A stretch of DNA of 64,000 nucleotides from an uncultured Bacteroidota bacterium (GTDB lineage Bacteria > Bacteroidota > Bacteroidia > Flavobacteriales > Flavobacteriaceae), in contig CACCIQ010000005.1 of NCBI GenBank assembly GCA_902546095.1, forward strand, positions 1 to 64,000. The letters are read 5' to 3'. Both the position numbers and the translations under genes were made by a program. This document shows, in pieces, positions 30,798 through 39,219 of the stretch (positions within the stretch are counted from its first letter, which is position 1; each line of letters starts with the position of its first letter). The notes under the pieces were generated by a model. The model was not told where the DNA came from and made no database searches. It saw nothing but the letters and a program-made list of their open reading frames with translations.

Positions 30798-31508
30798 CTA
30801 AATCTTTAAGTTATTAATTACATCATCAATACTGTACACTCCTTTTTTACCAAAAATAAATTCAGCTGATAGAACTGCACCATATGCAAAACTGTGCCTG
30901 CTATTTGCATTGTGACAAATCTTTATTGAATCATTTTCACTTATATATTCAACTTCATGATATCCTTTTATTTCCCCCTCTCTAATTGATTTGATATTAA
31001 ATGTTTTTTGATCCACATTATTATCTGTAGTCCATTCAGAATAATTTGAATTTAGTATTATATCATCAGCTAATTTAATTGCTGTACCACTTGGTTTATC
31101 AACTTTTTCTGTATGATGCTTCTCTAAAATTTCTAATCTATAATCAGAATGATTTTTCATTATTTTTCCAAGAAAATTATTCAATTTTAAAAATAAATTA
31201 ACACCAATACTAAAATTTGGAGAGAAAATAAAACTGCCATCTACTGATTTACAATAATTTACTGAATCTTCTAACTTTCCTGTCCATCCAGTTGAGCCAC
31301 AAACTACTGCTACTTTTGAGTCTAAACAGTTGATAATATGTTTATATACACTTTTTGGTGCTGAAAAAATTATTGCAACATCACTATTTCCTAAATCCAT
31401 ATCATGAGTTTCAATGTCAATAATTTTTGATATTACATGACCTCTTTCAGAAAGTATTTTTTCAACTTCTTTTCCCATTTTTCCATATCCAATTATCGCA
31501 ACATTCAT
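30798..31508 (-). CDS. dapB: 4-hydroxy-tetrahydrodipicolinate reductase
   Basis: MNVAIIGYGKMGKEVEKIL, VVCGSTGW, LEILEKHHTEKVDKPSGTAIKLAD. Confidence 0.95.
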   Translation of the reverse strand: MNVAIIGYGKMGKEVEKILSERGHVISKIIDIETHDMDLGNSDVAIIFSAPKSVYKHIINCLDSKVAVVCGSTGWTGKLEDSVNYCKSVDGSFIFSPNFSIGVNLFLKLNNFLGKIMKNHSDYRLEILEKHHTEKVDKPSGTAIKLADDIILNSNYSEWTTDNNVDQKTFNIKSIREGEIKGYHEVEYISENDSIKICHNANSRHSFAYGAVLSAEFIFGKKGVYSIDDVINNLKI

Positions 31509-32035
31509 AAGGTAATTTTTAATTTTATACCTAAATTTTGGTTGAAGATAGCATCATTTTCAAAATAAGGTTCAAATGAAAGATTTTCATCTACATTAAA
31601 ATCAAGTAAATGAGCGTCAATATTAGCATCTAAAATATTTAAAAAATAAAATCCAACTAAAAAGACCATTGATAAATCTTTATATTTTTTATGAAAATCT
31701 TGGCCGTCCAGTAATCTGTCATCATTTATAATTATGCCCTGATATTGGTCATCACTATAACCTGCCTTTCTTCTCTTGTATGCATCTCTGTACGACCAAA
31801 ACTTTTTTTTATTAAAATCATATGAATATCCAGAAATACCAATTGCTGCATAAACAATCGGTACCTTCCACGCTTTATTGTTATATATTTGGCCTAGTCC
31901 TGGAAGTACAGCAGAATAAAAAGCAGCTTTTGATGGCCTTAAAATATCTATTTGACTATTTGTTTCCTCCTCTTGAGAATATGAGAATACTGATAGGAAT
32001 GTAATAGAAAAAATTAAAAAGAATTTATGATTCAT
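31505..32035 (-). CDS. DUF5683-type membrane protein
   Basis: PSKAAFYSAVLPGLGQIYNNKAWKVPIVYAAIG; position between parB and dapB. Confidence 0.8.
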   Translation of the reverse strand: MNHKFFLIFSITFLSVFSYSQEEETNSQIDILRPSKAAFYSAVLPGLGQIYNNKAWKVPIVYAAIGISGYSYDFNKKKFWSYRDAYKRRKAGYSDDQYQGIIINDDRLLDGQDFHKKYKDLSMVFLVGFYFLNILDANIDAHLLDFNVDENLSFEPYFENDAIFNQNLGIKLKITL

Positions 32036-32888
32036 TGAGTCTTTTGATCAATTTATTAAGTTCTGCAACATTCTTAAACTTAAATGATAGTTGTCCCTTT
32101 TCATTTCTCATTTTTAATTCGAGAGTTGTTTTATATTTTGTCTCAAGTAATTTTATTTTTTTTAATAACCCTTCATTATAATTTGTAACTCGTGATACTT
32201 TTTTATTATTAAGTTCTTTAACTATTTTTTCAGTTTGTCTGACTGAAAGACCGTTTCTGAGTATTTTTTCATAAATAATTAGTTGCGTATCCTTGGACTT
32301 AATGTTAATTAATGATCTTCCATGACCCATTGAAATAAAATTATCTCTGATGCCGCTTTGAATAATTGGGTCTAGTTTAAGTAATCTAATATAATTTGAA
32401 ATAGTTGATCTGTCTTTACCAACTCTTTTACTCATTTCCTCATGTGATATACTCAACTCTTCAATCAGACGATTATATGAGATTGCAATTTCAATAGGGT
32501 CTAGATCTTTTCTTTGAATATTTTCAACTAATGCCATTTCAAGCGAGGCTTGATCATCAGCTTTTCTGACATATGCTGGAATTGATTTAAGTTTTAAAAT
32601 TTTAAATGCTCTTAACCTTCTTTCACCAGAAATTAATTCATATCTATTATCTTTTGTCTTGATTGTAATTGGTTGAATTAATCCGAGTTCTTTTATTGAG
32701 GATGCTAATTCATCTATATCTTTTTGATTAAAGTTTGTTCTTGGCTGATAAGGATTCAAATCGATTAAATCAATTTCAATTTCATCAAAATTTAAAGAAG
32801 CAGATTTTGTAAATCTATTATTATCCTCATCACTTAAAATTGCTGAAAGACCTCTCCCTAATGCTCTTTTTCTATATGCTTTAGCCAA
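32025..32888 (-). CDS. parB: Chromosome-partitioning protein ParB
   Basis: RALGRGLSAILSD, LNPYQPRTNF, LISGERRLRAFKIL, ENIQRKDLDPIE. Confidence 0.95.
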   Translation of the reverse strand: MAKAYRKRALGRGLSAILSDEDNNRFTKSASLNFDEIEIDLIDLNPYQPRTNFNQKDIDELASSIKELGLIQPITIKTKDNRYELISGERRLRAFKILKLKSIPAYVRKADDQASLEMALVENIQRKDLDPIEIAISYNRLIEELSISHEEMSKRVGKDRSTISNYIRLLKLDPIIQSGIRDNFISMGHGRSLINIKSKDTQLIIYEKILRNGLSVRQTEKIVKELNNKKVSRVTNYNEGLLKKIKLLETKYKTTLELKMRNEKGQLSFKFKNVAELNKLIKRLNES

Positions 32889-32889
32889 A

Positions 32890-33651
32890 CTAATTTAAAT
32901 TTATTACTTCTTGAGCAAATTTAATATAACTTTTTGACCCTTTGCTAGTGGAGTTATATACAATTATGCTTTCACCATAACTTGGAGCTTCGCCTAAACT
33001 AACATTTCTAGGGATTATTGTTGAGAAAACCATATTACCAAAATGTTTTTTTACATCATTTTTAACTTGGTTTGAAAGCCTAAGTCTTGAATCAAACATA
33101 GTCAATAGAATTCCCTCAATTTCTAGTTTTTCATTGTGAACCTTTTGAACTCCCTTTATAGTATTTAATAATTTTCCGAGACCTTCTAAAGCATAATATT
33201 CACACTGGATAGGTATTATTACTGAGTCAGATGAAGTTAAGGCGTTTATAGTAATTAATCCTAAAGATGGTGGACAATCGATAATAATAAAATCATAAAT
33301 TTCTTTAATTTTATTAAGCATATTACTCAACATATATTCTCTTTTATTTGCATCAACAAGTTCAATTTCTACTGCTACCAAATCTATGTTAGCAGGAATA
33401 ATATCAAGGTTCGGGCTTTTAGTTTGTATGATTGATTCTTCAATTTTACATTGATTTAAAAGGACATCATAACTAGACTTTTCATAATCATCTTTTGAAA
33501 TACCTATTCCAGATGATGCATTTCCCTGTGGATCAGCATCTACTAATAATACTTTTTTTTCTAATACACCAAGAGATGCGGCAAGACTGAGTGAAGTTGT
33601 TGTTTTTCCAACTCCACCTTTTTGATTTGAAACTGAAATTATTTTACCCAT
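32890..33651 (-). CDS. parA: Chromosome-partitioning ATPase ParA
   Basis: MGKIISVSNQKGGVGKTTTSLSLAASLG, LLVDADPQGNASSGIG, IDCPPSLGLITINAL. Confidence 0.96.
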   Translation of the reverse strand: MGKIISVSNQKGGVGKTTTSLSLAASLGVLEKKVLLVDADPQGNASSGIGISKDDYEKSSYDVLLNQCKIEESIIQTKSPNLDIIPANIDLVAVEIELVDANKREYMLSNMLNKIKEIYDFIIIDCPPSLGLITINALTSSDSVIIPIQCEYYALEGLGKLLNTIKGVQKVHNEKLEIEGILLTMFDSRLRLSNQVKNDVKKHFGNMVFSTIIPRNVSLGEAPSYGESIIVYNSTSKGSKSYIKFAQEVINLN

Positions 33652-33962
33652 TATTTTTCAAATTCTATTATAAAAATTTCTTCATTTTCTTTTTTCATGT
33701 AAAGCTTTTCTCTTGCATATTTTTCTAGGCTATCTGGATTTTGCAAGTTTGATATTATCTTCTTATCAATTTGGATTTGATTTTCTAAGATGTCTTTCCT
33801 CTCCTTTAATTCGCTTATTTCCTTATTCAACTTAATATTCACTAATATTGAGTTTGAGTCTATAAAAAAAATCCAAATGAAAAATACAACAGAGATTAAA
33901 ATGTATAAGTTGCTAACAATTTTAAAAAATTTAGAGTTTTTAATTTTTTTGAAGATTTCCAT
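33651..33962 (-). CDS. FtsB/DivIC-like septum formation initiator
   Basis: One TM segment, then coiled coil and LQNPDSLEKYAREKLYMKKENEEIFIIEF; internal Met start preferred. Confidence 0.8.
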   Translation of the reverse strand: MEIFKKIKNSKFFKIVSNLYILISVVFFIWIFFIDSNSILVNIKLNKEISELKERKDILENQIQIDKKIISNLQNPDSLEKYAREKLYMKKENEEIFIIEFEK

Positions 33963-34554
33963 ACAGTAGCTGATCAATTTTATTCTTAATCAATTTAAAA
34001 TCATAATCCTCATCTAAAATTAAATCCGCATATTTTTTTGATGGTTCAACAAATTTGTCATGCATAGGATTTATCATTTTGATAAATCTTTTTTGAACTT
34101 CAGCTTGACTTCTTCCTCTCTCTTCAACATCTCTAATTATTCTCCTATTTAACCTCTTAGATGAATCTAGGTTCAAAAATATACTTAAATCAAAAAAATC
34201 TCTAATACTTTTTTTTAACAAAATCAAAATACCGTCTAAAATTAGAAGATCTCCTTGTCTAAGCAATAATGTTTTTTTAAGTCTTTTATGACTTTTATAT
34301 GAGTAACACGGTGTTTTGATAATAGAACCATTTAAATATTCATTTATCTGTTGATAAAAAAAATCAAAATCTAATGATTCAGGGTCATCAAAATTAATTT
34401 TTGATCTTTCACTGAAGGATAGATTGCTAAAATCTTTATAATATGAATCTAGTGAAAGATACTTTACATTAAAATTTTTGTAATGCTCAACAATTCTATT
34501 CGAAAGGGTAGTTTTTCCTGAGGCTGTTCCTCCTGCAATTGCAACAACAATCAC
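33940..34554 (-). CDS. udk: Uridine kinase
   Basis: VVAIAGGTASGKTTLSNRIVEHY, LSLDSYYKDFSNLSFSERSKINFDDPESLDFD. Confidence 0.94.
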   Translation of the reverse strand: MIVVAIAGGTASGKTTLSNRIVEHYKNFNVKYLSLDSYYKDFSNLSFSERSKINFDDPESLDFDFFYQQINEYLNGSIIKTPCYSYKSHKRLKKTLLLRQGDLLILDGILILLKKSIRDFFDLSIFLNLDSSKRLNRRIIRDVEERGRSQAEVQKRFIKMINPMHDKFVEPSKKYADLILDEDYDFKLIKNKIDQLLYGNLQKN

Positions 34555-34556
34555 TC

Positions 34557-35654
34557 TTAAGGAACTATTTTAAAAATACCCTTGTTATCCACTGCTAAAT
34601 AAATAAATCCATCAGGGCTTATTTTTACATCTCGAACTCTACCTATGTTTTCAGCGACTTTCTCTCTATATTTAACATTGTTATTCTGATCTAACACCAA
34701 TCTTTCTAGATACATGTATTTTAAAGAACCTACAAGAATACTTCCATTCCAATCATAATATTTTTTAGAATTTAAATATTCAAATCCACTCGGTGCAATT
34801 GAAGGAACCCAATAATACAGCGGTTGTTCCATACCTGGTAGATCTTTGTCATTTGTTATAGTAGTACCACTATAATTAATACCATATGTAATTTTTGGCC
34901 AACCATAATTTTTCCCAGATGAAATTATGTTAATTTCGTCGCCTCCTCTAGGACCATGTTCATTAGTCCATATTTCACCTGTTAATGGATGTTTAAACAT
35001 TCCTTGAGGGTTTCTGTGGCCATAAGAAAAAATTGCTTTTTTTGCTCCACTTTCATTTACAAATGGATTATCATTGGGAATTGTCCCATCCTCGTTAATT
35101 CTGTAAACTTTACCACCGTCTAATGCGATATTCTGAGGATTTTTATTTCTATTTCCTCTGTCTCCAATTGTAAAAAATAAATAACCATCGTTATTAAATT
35201 GTAACCTGCATCCCCAATGTAAAGATGATGTAGTTAGTTCTTCACCATGGTATAAAATTTCAATATTTTCAAGAGAGTTATTAATTAGTGTAGCACTTGC
35301 AACTGCAGTGTTTGCTCCAGTATCATTATCCCCCTTTGAAAATGAAAAGAAAATTTTATTATTGACACTAAAATTGGGATGTAACTCAATGTCAAGAAGA
35401 CCACCTTGATTTTTCAAAAAAACATCTGGTATGTTTTCAATTTCAATTGATTCTCCATTGTAAACTTTAAACATTTTACCCCGTCTTTCAGTATATAAGA
35501 ATGTATTTTTATCAATAAATTCTACACTCCAGGGAACATAGTCTGTTTCATGAATTTTTTCAATTGTGTAATTTATTTCTGTTGGAGTAATTATAGTCTC
35601 ATCCGTTTGAGCACATGAAATGCAAAAAGTAAGAATTAAAATTAGCTTTTTCAT
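34557..35654 (-). CDS. PQQ-dependent sugar dehydrogenase family lipoprotein (glucose/sorbosone dehydrogenase fold)
   Basis: VPWSVEFIDKNTFLYTERRGKMF, GLLDIELHPNFSVNNKIFFSFS, IFSYGHRNPQGMFKHPLTGEIWTNEHGPRGGDEIN; lipobox CISC. Confidence 0.88.
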   Translation of the reverse strand: MKKLILILTFCISCAQTDETIITPTEINYTIEKIHETDYVPWSVEFIDKNTFLYTERRGKMFKVYNGESIEIENIPDVFLKNQGGLLDIELHPNFSVNNKIFFSFSKGDNDTGANTAVASATLINNSLENIEILYHGEELTTSSLHWGCRLQFNNDGYLFFTIGDRGNRNKNPQNIALDGGKVYRINEDGTIPNDNPFVNESGAKKAIFSYGHRNPQGMFKHPLTGEIWTNEHGPRGGDEINIISSGKNYGWPKITYGINYSGTTITNDKDLPGMEQPLYYWVPSIAPSGFEYLNSKKYYDWNGSILVGSLKYMYLERLVLDQNNNVKYREKVAENIGRVRDVKISPDGFIYLAVDNKGIFKIVP

Positions 35655-35666
35655 TGAATAAAATTA

Positions 35667-35693
35667 ATAAAAAAAACCTCCTGATGGAGGTTT
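35667..35693 (-). terminator. Terminator downstream of the NTF2-like gene
   Basis: Minus strand AAACCTCC-ATCA-GGAGGTTTTTTTT. Confidence 0.75.
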
Positions 35694-35699
35694 AATTAA

Positions 35700-36197
35700 T
35701 TATTTAGTCTCTAAATATTTTCCAATTTCATTGAAATACCACTGAGTATCCATATAAGCACCAGTAGCTATGATTTTCCCATCTTTCCACTCCCAGTAAC
35801 CATAATAGTGAATTGTATTTGCTTCACCTGAAATCTTAGAGTTTCCAGTCCAGGTCAACCAATGATTTGTAAAAATTTTACCATTGTTGTAATACATTGT
35901 TGTTATGTTTGCATCATTGTGTTTTATGTTATCAAAAACTTCTTGATCTTGCTTATATCCAGCAACCCATTCCTCATTAGTAAATTCTACACCATTTACT
36001 AAATGAACAGCATCGTCAGCTAAATATTCATTTGCAATTTCAAAATTTCCATTGACGTAAGCAGCAGCAAGTTTTTCAACAATCTTACTTTCTTCACTGT
36101 TTGCATTTATAGTTCCTGACCAATCTCCATTATCAACTGAAATACCTTGTGAACAAGACGCCAAGACCATGATTATTATTAAAATAAATTTTTTCAT
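35700..36197 (-). CDS. NTF2/SnoaL-like secreted lipoprotein
   Basis: MKKFILIIIMVLASCSQG lipobox; VEKLAAAYVNGNFEIANEYLADDAVHLVNG. Confidence 0.7.
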   Translation of the reverse strand: MKKFILIIIMVLASCSQGISVDNGDWSGTINANSEESKIVEKLAAAYVNGNFEIANEYLADDAVHLVNGVEFTNEEWVAGYKQDQEVFDNIKHNDANITTMYYNNGKIFTNHWLTWTGNSKISGEANTIHYYGYWEWKDGKIIATGAYMDTQWYFNEIGKYLETK

Positions 36198-36264
36198 ATC
36201 GCTTAAATTATATTAGTTTTTAAAAGTATTAAATATCATCATAATAAAAAATAGTTGTTTTTAT

Positions 36265-36343
<79 letters not shown>

Positions 36344-36359
36344 CAGCTACAAATATAAT

Positions 36360-36779
36360 TTAATGACAACTAACGTTGTACTTTTTTAGTCTCCAATAAT
36401 TGTAGGGGAGAGGAGTGTAAAAACCAGCAAGAAGCATTATGGGAACTACCCACCATGTTAACATTGCACCGCCTGTAAGTAAGAGATCTGTTAAATTCAT
36501 GGCTATTTCCATTCCAATCATGGATATAAAAGACATGCCAAGAGCAGTTTTTAGTGAGGAAAAAAAATCCATTTGTTTTAATAAAATTATTGTTTCAAAA
36601 ATTATAGAAGTAATTAAACCATTTATTATTGCTAAACCCATTACTTCAAAGTTATTCCAATTATGATCAATGTTTTGGAAATAAAATATTGTACCAAAAT
36701 CTCCAATTGAACATCCAGCAAGACACCAAAGAGTATTTGACTTAGCTCGTTTCCAAGTTGACTTACAGTTCCAATTCAT
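36360..36779 (-). CDS. DUF4396-like membrane protein
   Basis: WKRAKSNTLWCLAGCSIGDFGTI, GMSFISMIGMEIAMNLTDL, PYNYWRLKKY. Confidence 0.75.
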   Translation of the reverse strand: MNWNCKSTWKRAKSNTLWCLAGCSIGDFGTIFYFQNIDHNWNNFEVMGLAIINGLITSIIFETIILLKQMDFFSSLKTALGMSFISMIGMEIAMNLTDLLLTGGAMLTWWVVPIMLLAGFYTPLPYNYWRLKKYNVSCH

Positions 36780-36797
36780 ACAGGGCTAAAAATAAGA

Positions 36798-36831
36798 AAA
36801 ACCAATTAATTGAAATCAACTAATTGGTTAT
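36798..36831 (-). terminator. Hairpin related in sequence to the tRNA-Pro(UGG) terminator
   Basis: Minus strand CCAATTAGTTGA-TT-TCAATTAATTGG then TTTTTC. Confidence 0.65.
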
Positions 36832-36836
36832 TAGAT

Positions 36837-36868
36837 TGTCGGGGTGGCAGAATCTGAACCTACCCTCC
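36837..36868 (-). repeat. Degenerate tRNA-Pro 3'-end fragment, candidate att copy (direct repeat of 38128-38161)
   Basis: tgtcggggtggcagAATctGAACCTACcctcc vs tgtcggggtggcagGATtcGAACCTACgacctcc. Confidence 0.75.
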
Positions 36869-36920
36869 TTTCCTTCGTATACACTGGGTAAAACCTATTT
36901 TTTTACTTCATTTTCACTCA

Positions 36921-36945
36921 TTTTGGATACTATTAGTATCCAAAA
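36921..36945. repeat. 25-bp perfect palindrome upstream of the HNH gene
   Basis: TTTTGGATACTA-T-TAGTATCCAAAA. Confidence 0.9.
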
Positions 36946-36976
36946 AATATATAAACTATTTAATTATATTTAGTAG

Positions 36977-38053
36977 ATGGAGAACAATCTTAAAACCCAA
37001 AAAGATATAGTTATTGATTATTTTTTAAAGAATAACAATAAACCAACCCACTACAAAGTTGTTTCTGAAGAAACCAATATAAAAGTCGATAGTATGAGGA
37101 GGATTCTTGGTGTTGGTGTTCATGAAAATACATTCATCAGAACTGAAACAGGTGTATACATTTATAATTCAAAATCGGAACTAATCAATTCTGTGTTTTT
37201 TGAAAAGGGAAAAAATTATAAACGTTCAAAAATTCATGATGAATTTGGGGGTAACAGACAAAAAGGTATATCAAATAGTACAACCTACCCATTAATTTTT
37301 CTTTTTACTAATCCAAACTCAGATCAACAAAAAGTATACATAGATAAATGGGAAAATGGTTATTTCTACTACAGTGGGGAGGGAAGAAAGGGTGATATGA
37401 AAATGACAAGTGGAAATCAATCTATTCTTTATCATCAAAAAAATCAAAAAAATATTCACCTCTTTGAAAAAACTGATGATTCAGGGTTCTGGAAGTATAT
37501 TGACCAATTAGAATTAGTTGATTTTATCGAGTATAAAAATAAGGACGAAGATGGTAATCTCAGAAACGGTTTTCAATTTATACTCTTATCTACAACAAAA
37601 AAATCAAAGATAGATCAACAACAAAAAGATTTAGATGAATCATTGGATTATCATCTCAATTTACCAAATCAGACAGAAAGACAAGTTACATCTACACAAA
37701 GAGTTGGTCAACACCTTTACAGAAAGATGTTACTAAAAAAATGGAAAAATAAATGTGGAGTTAGTGGTTCTGGAGTTGTAAGTATCTTAAAAAGTTCTCA
37801 CATAGTTCCATACAGAGACTCAAAAAGAGAGGAAAAATATGATCCTGAAAATGGAATATTACTTTCTCCAAATATGGACAGTTTGTTCGATCAAAATTTA
37901 ATTTCATTTAAGGACAATGGAGATATTATTATTTCTAATAAACTAAGTTCATCTGACTTACAAAGTTTAGGGGTAAATAGTCAAATGAAATTGTCTCACG
38001 TTTCTGATGGTATGAAACCTTATTTGTCAAGACATAGAAAAAACATAAAATAA
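36977..38053 (+). CDS. Putative modification-dependent restriction endonuclease: N-terminal wHTH-like, central ScoMcrA-like SRA/PUA-type domain, C-terminal HNH nuclease
   Basis: SKIHDEFGGNRQKGISNSTTYPLIFLFTNP...WENGYFYYSGEGRKGDMKMTSGNQSILYHQKNQKNIHLFE; C-terminal CGVSGSGVVSILKSSHIVPYRDSKREEKYDPENGILLSPNMDSLFDQNLISF. Confidence 0.8.
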   Translation: MENNLKTQKDIVIDYFLKNNNKPTHYKVVSEETNIKVDSMRRILGVGVHENTFIRTETGVYIYNSKSELINSVFFEKGKNYKRSKIHDEFGGNRQKGISNSTTYPLIFLFTNPNSDQQKVYIDKWENGYFYYSGEGRKGDMKMTSGNQSILYHQKNQKNIHLFEKTDDSGFWKYIDQLELVDFIEYKNKDEDGNLRNGFQFILLSTTKKSKIDQQQKDLDESLDYHLNLPNQTERQVTSTQRVGQHLYRKMLLKKWKNKCGVSGSGVVSILKSSHIVPYRDSKREEKYDPENGILLSPNMDSLFDQNLISFKDNGDIIISNKLSSSDLQSLGVNSQMKLSHVSDGMKPYLSRHRKNIK

Positions 38054-38061
38054 ATTGAATT

Positions 38062-38078
38062 TGGATACTTAGTATCCA
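38062..38078. repeat. 17-bp palindrome downstream of the HNH gene, same half-site as the upstream palindrome
   Basis: TGGATACT-T-AGTATCCA. Confidence 0.85.
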
Positions 38079-38087
38079 TAATAAAAA

Positions 38088-38123
38088 AATCCAATCAACT
38101 GATTATCAATTAATTGGAATTTT
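38088..38123 (-). terminator. Terminator of tRNA-Pro(UGG)
   Basis: Minus strand CCAATTAATTG-ATAAT-CAGTTGATTGG then ATTTTTTT. Confidence 0.7.
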
Positions 38124-38129
38124 TAAATG

Positions 38130-38204
38130 TCGGGGTGGCAGGATTCGAACCTACGACCTCCGCGTCCCAAACGCGGCGCGATAACCGGGCTACGCTACAC
38201 CCCG
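38130..38204 (-). tRNA. tRNA-Pro(UGG)
   Basis: Cloverleaf CGGGGTG...CCGCG TTTGGGA CGCGG...GTAGGTTCGAATCCTGCCACCCCG. Confidence 0.95.
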
Positions 38205-38260
38205 AAAACGGGTGCTAATATAAAACTCTTTATATTAACAACAAACACAAATTTTTATAT

Positions 38261-38268
38261 TAATTTTG
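38261..38268 (+). promoter_or_regulatory. TAnnTTTG -7 box upstream of trxB
   Basis: TAATTTTG-AGACC-ATG. Confidence 0.55.
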
Positions 38269-38273
38269 AGACC

Positions 38274-39218
38274 ATGTCTCTTGAAAAAATTAAAACTTTA
38301 ATTATCGGTTCAGGGCCTGCTGGTTATACAGCTGCTATTTATGCCTCGAGAGCTGATTTAAAACCAGTTTTATATACTGGAATGGAACCTGGTGGTCAGC
38401 TTACTACTACAACAGATGTTGATAATTTTCCTGGATATCCAAATGGAATTGATGGGCCAAAAATGATGGAAGAACTTAAAGCGCAAGCTGAGAGGTTTGG
38501 AACAGACGTTAGAATTGGAGAAGCCACTAAAGTAAAATTTTCTAAAAATGGTAATGATTTGCACGAAATTACAATTGATCATGATAAGGTTCTTCAAGCT
38601 GAGACAGTAATAATCTCTACTGGTGCATCAGCAAAGTATTTAGGTTTGGAAAGTGAGCAAAGATTAATTGGAGGAGGTGTCTCTGCATGTGCTGTTTGTG
38701 ATGGGTTTTTTTATAAAGGTCAAGAGGTTGCAATAGTTGGTGGTGGTGATACGGCAGCTGAGGAAGCAACTTATCTTTCAAATATATGTTCAAAGGTTAC
38801 TATGCTCGTAAGAAAAGGTGAAATGAGAGCTTCAAAGGCTATGCAACATAGAGTTAACTCTAAAGCTAATATTGATCTTAGATACAATACTGAGGTAGTT
38901 GAAGTTCTTGGAGATAATGTTGTAGAGGGTTTAAAAATTGTCAACAATAAAACTCAAGAAATTGAGGACATTAACATTACAGGGTTTTTTGTTGCTATTG
39001 GTCATAAACCAAATACTGATTTATTTCAAGGACAGTTAGATATGGATGAAACTGGATATATTAAAACAAATGGAAAGACAACCAAAACTAATATTCCTGG
39101 TGTTTTCGCATCTGGGGACGTTCAAGATAAAGAATACAGGCAAGCTGTGACTGCAGCAGGAACCGGCTGTATGGCTGCATTGGATGCAGAAAGATATTTA
39201 GCCTCTAGAGCTGATTAG
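38274..39218 (+). CDS. trxB: Thioredoxin-disulfide reductase
   Basis: LIIGSGPAGYTAAIYASRADLKPVLYTG, CAVCDGFFYKGQEVAIVGGGDTAAEEA; ATG at 38274, not the ORF start inside the tRNA. Confidence 0.97.
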   Translation: MSLEKIKTLIIGSGPAGYTAAIYASRADLKPVLYTGMEPGGQLTTTTDVDNFPGYPNGIDGPKMMEELKAQAERFGTDVRIGEATKVKFSKNGNDLHEITIDHDKVLQAETVIISTGASAKYLGLESEQRLIGGGVSACAVCDGFFYKGQEVAIVGGGDTAAEEATYLSNICSKVTMLVRKGEMRASKAMQHRVNSKANIDLRYNTEVVEVLGDNVVEGLKIVNNKTQEIEDINITGFFVAIGHKPNTDLFQGQLDMDETGYIKTNGKTTKTNIPGVFASGDVQDKEYRQAVTAAGTGCMAALDAERYLASRAD

Positions 39219-39219
39219 T

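Noticed and set aside
36837-36900. Possible third tRNA-Pro gene
   Set aside because: Only the acceptor/T-arm end resembles tRNA-Pro; the D-arm and anticodon arm are absent, so it is treated as an att-like remnant rather than a functional tRNA.
38127-38273. N-terminal extension of the trxB ORF in the supplied track (MSGWQDSNLRPPRPKRG...)
   Set aside because: This segment is antisense translation of tRNA-Pro(UGG); trxB starts at ATG 38274.
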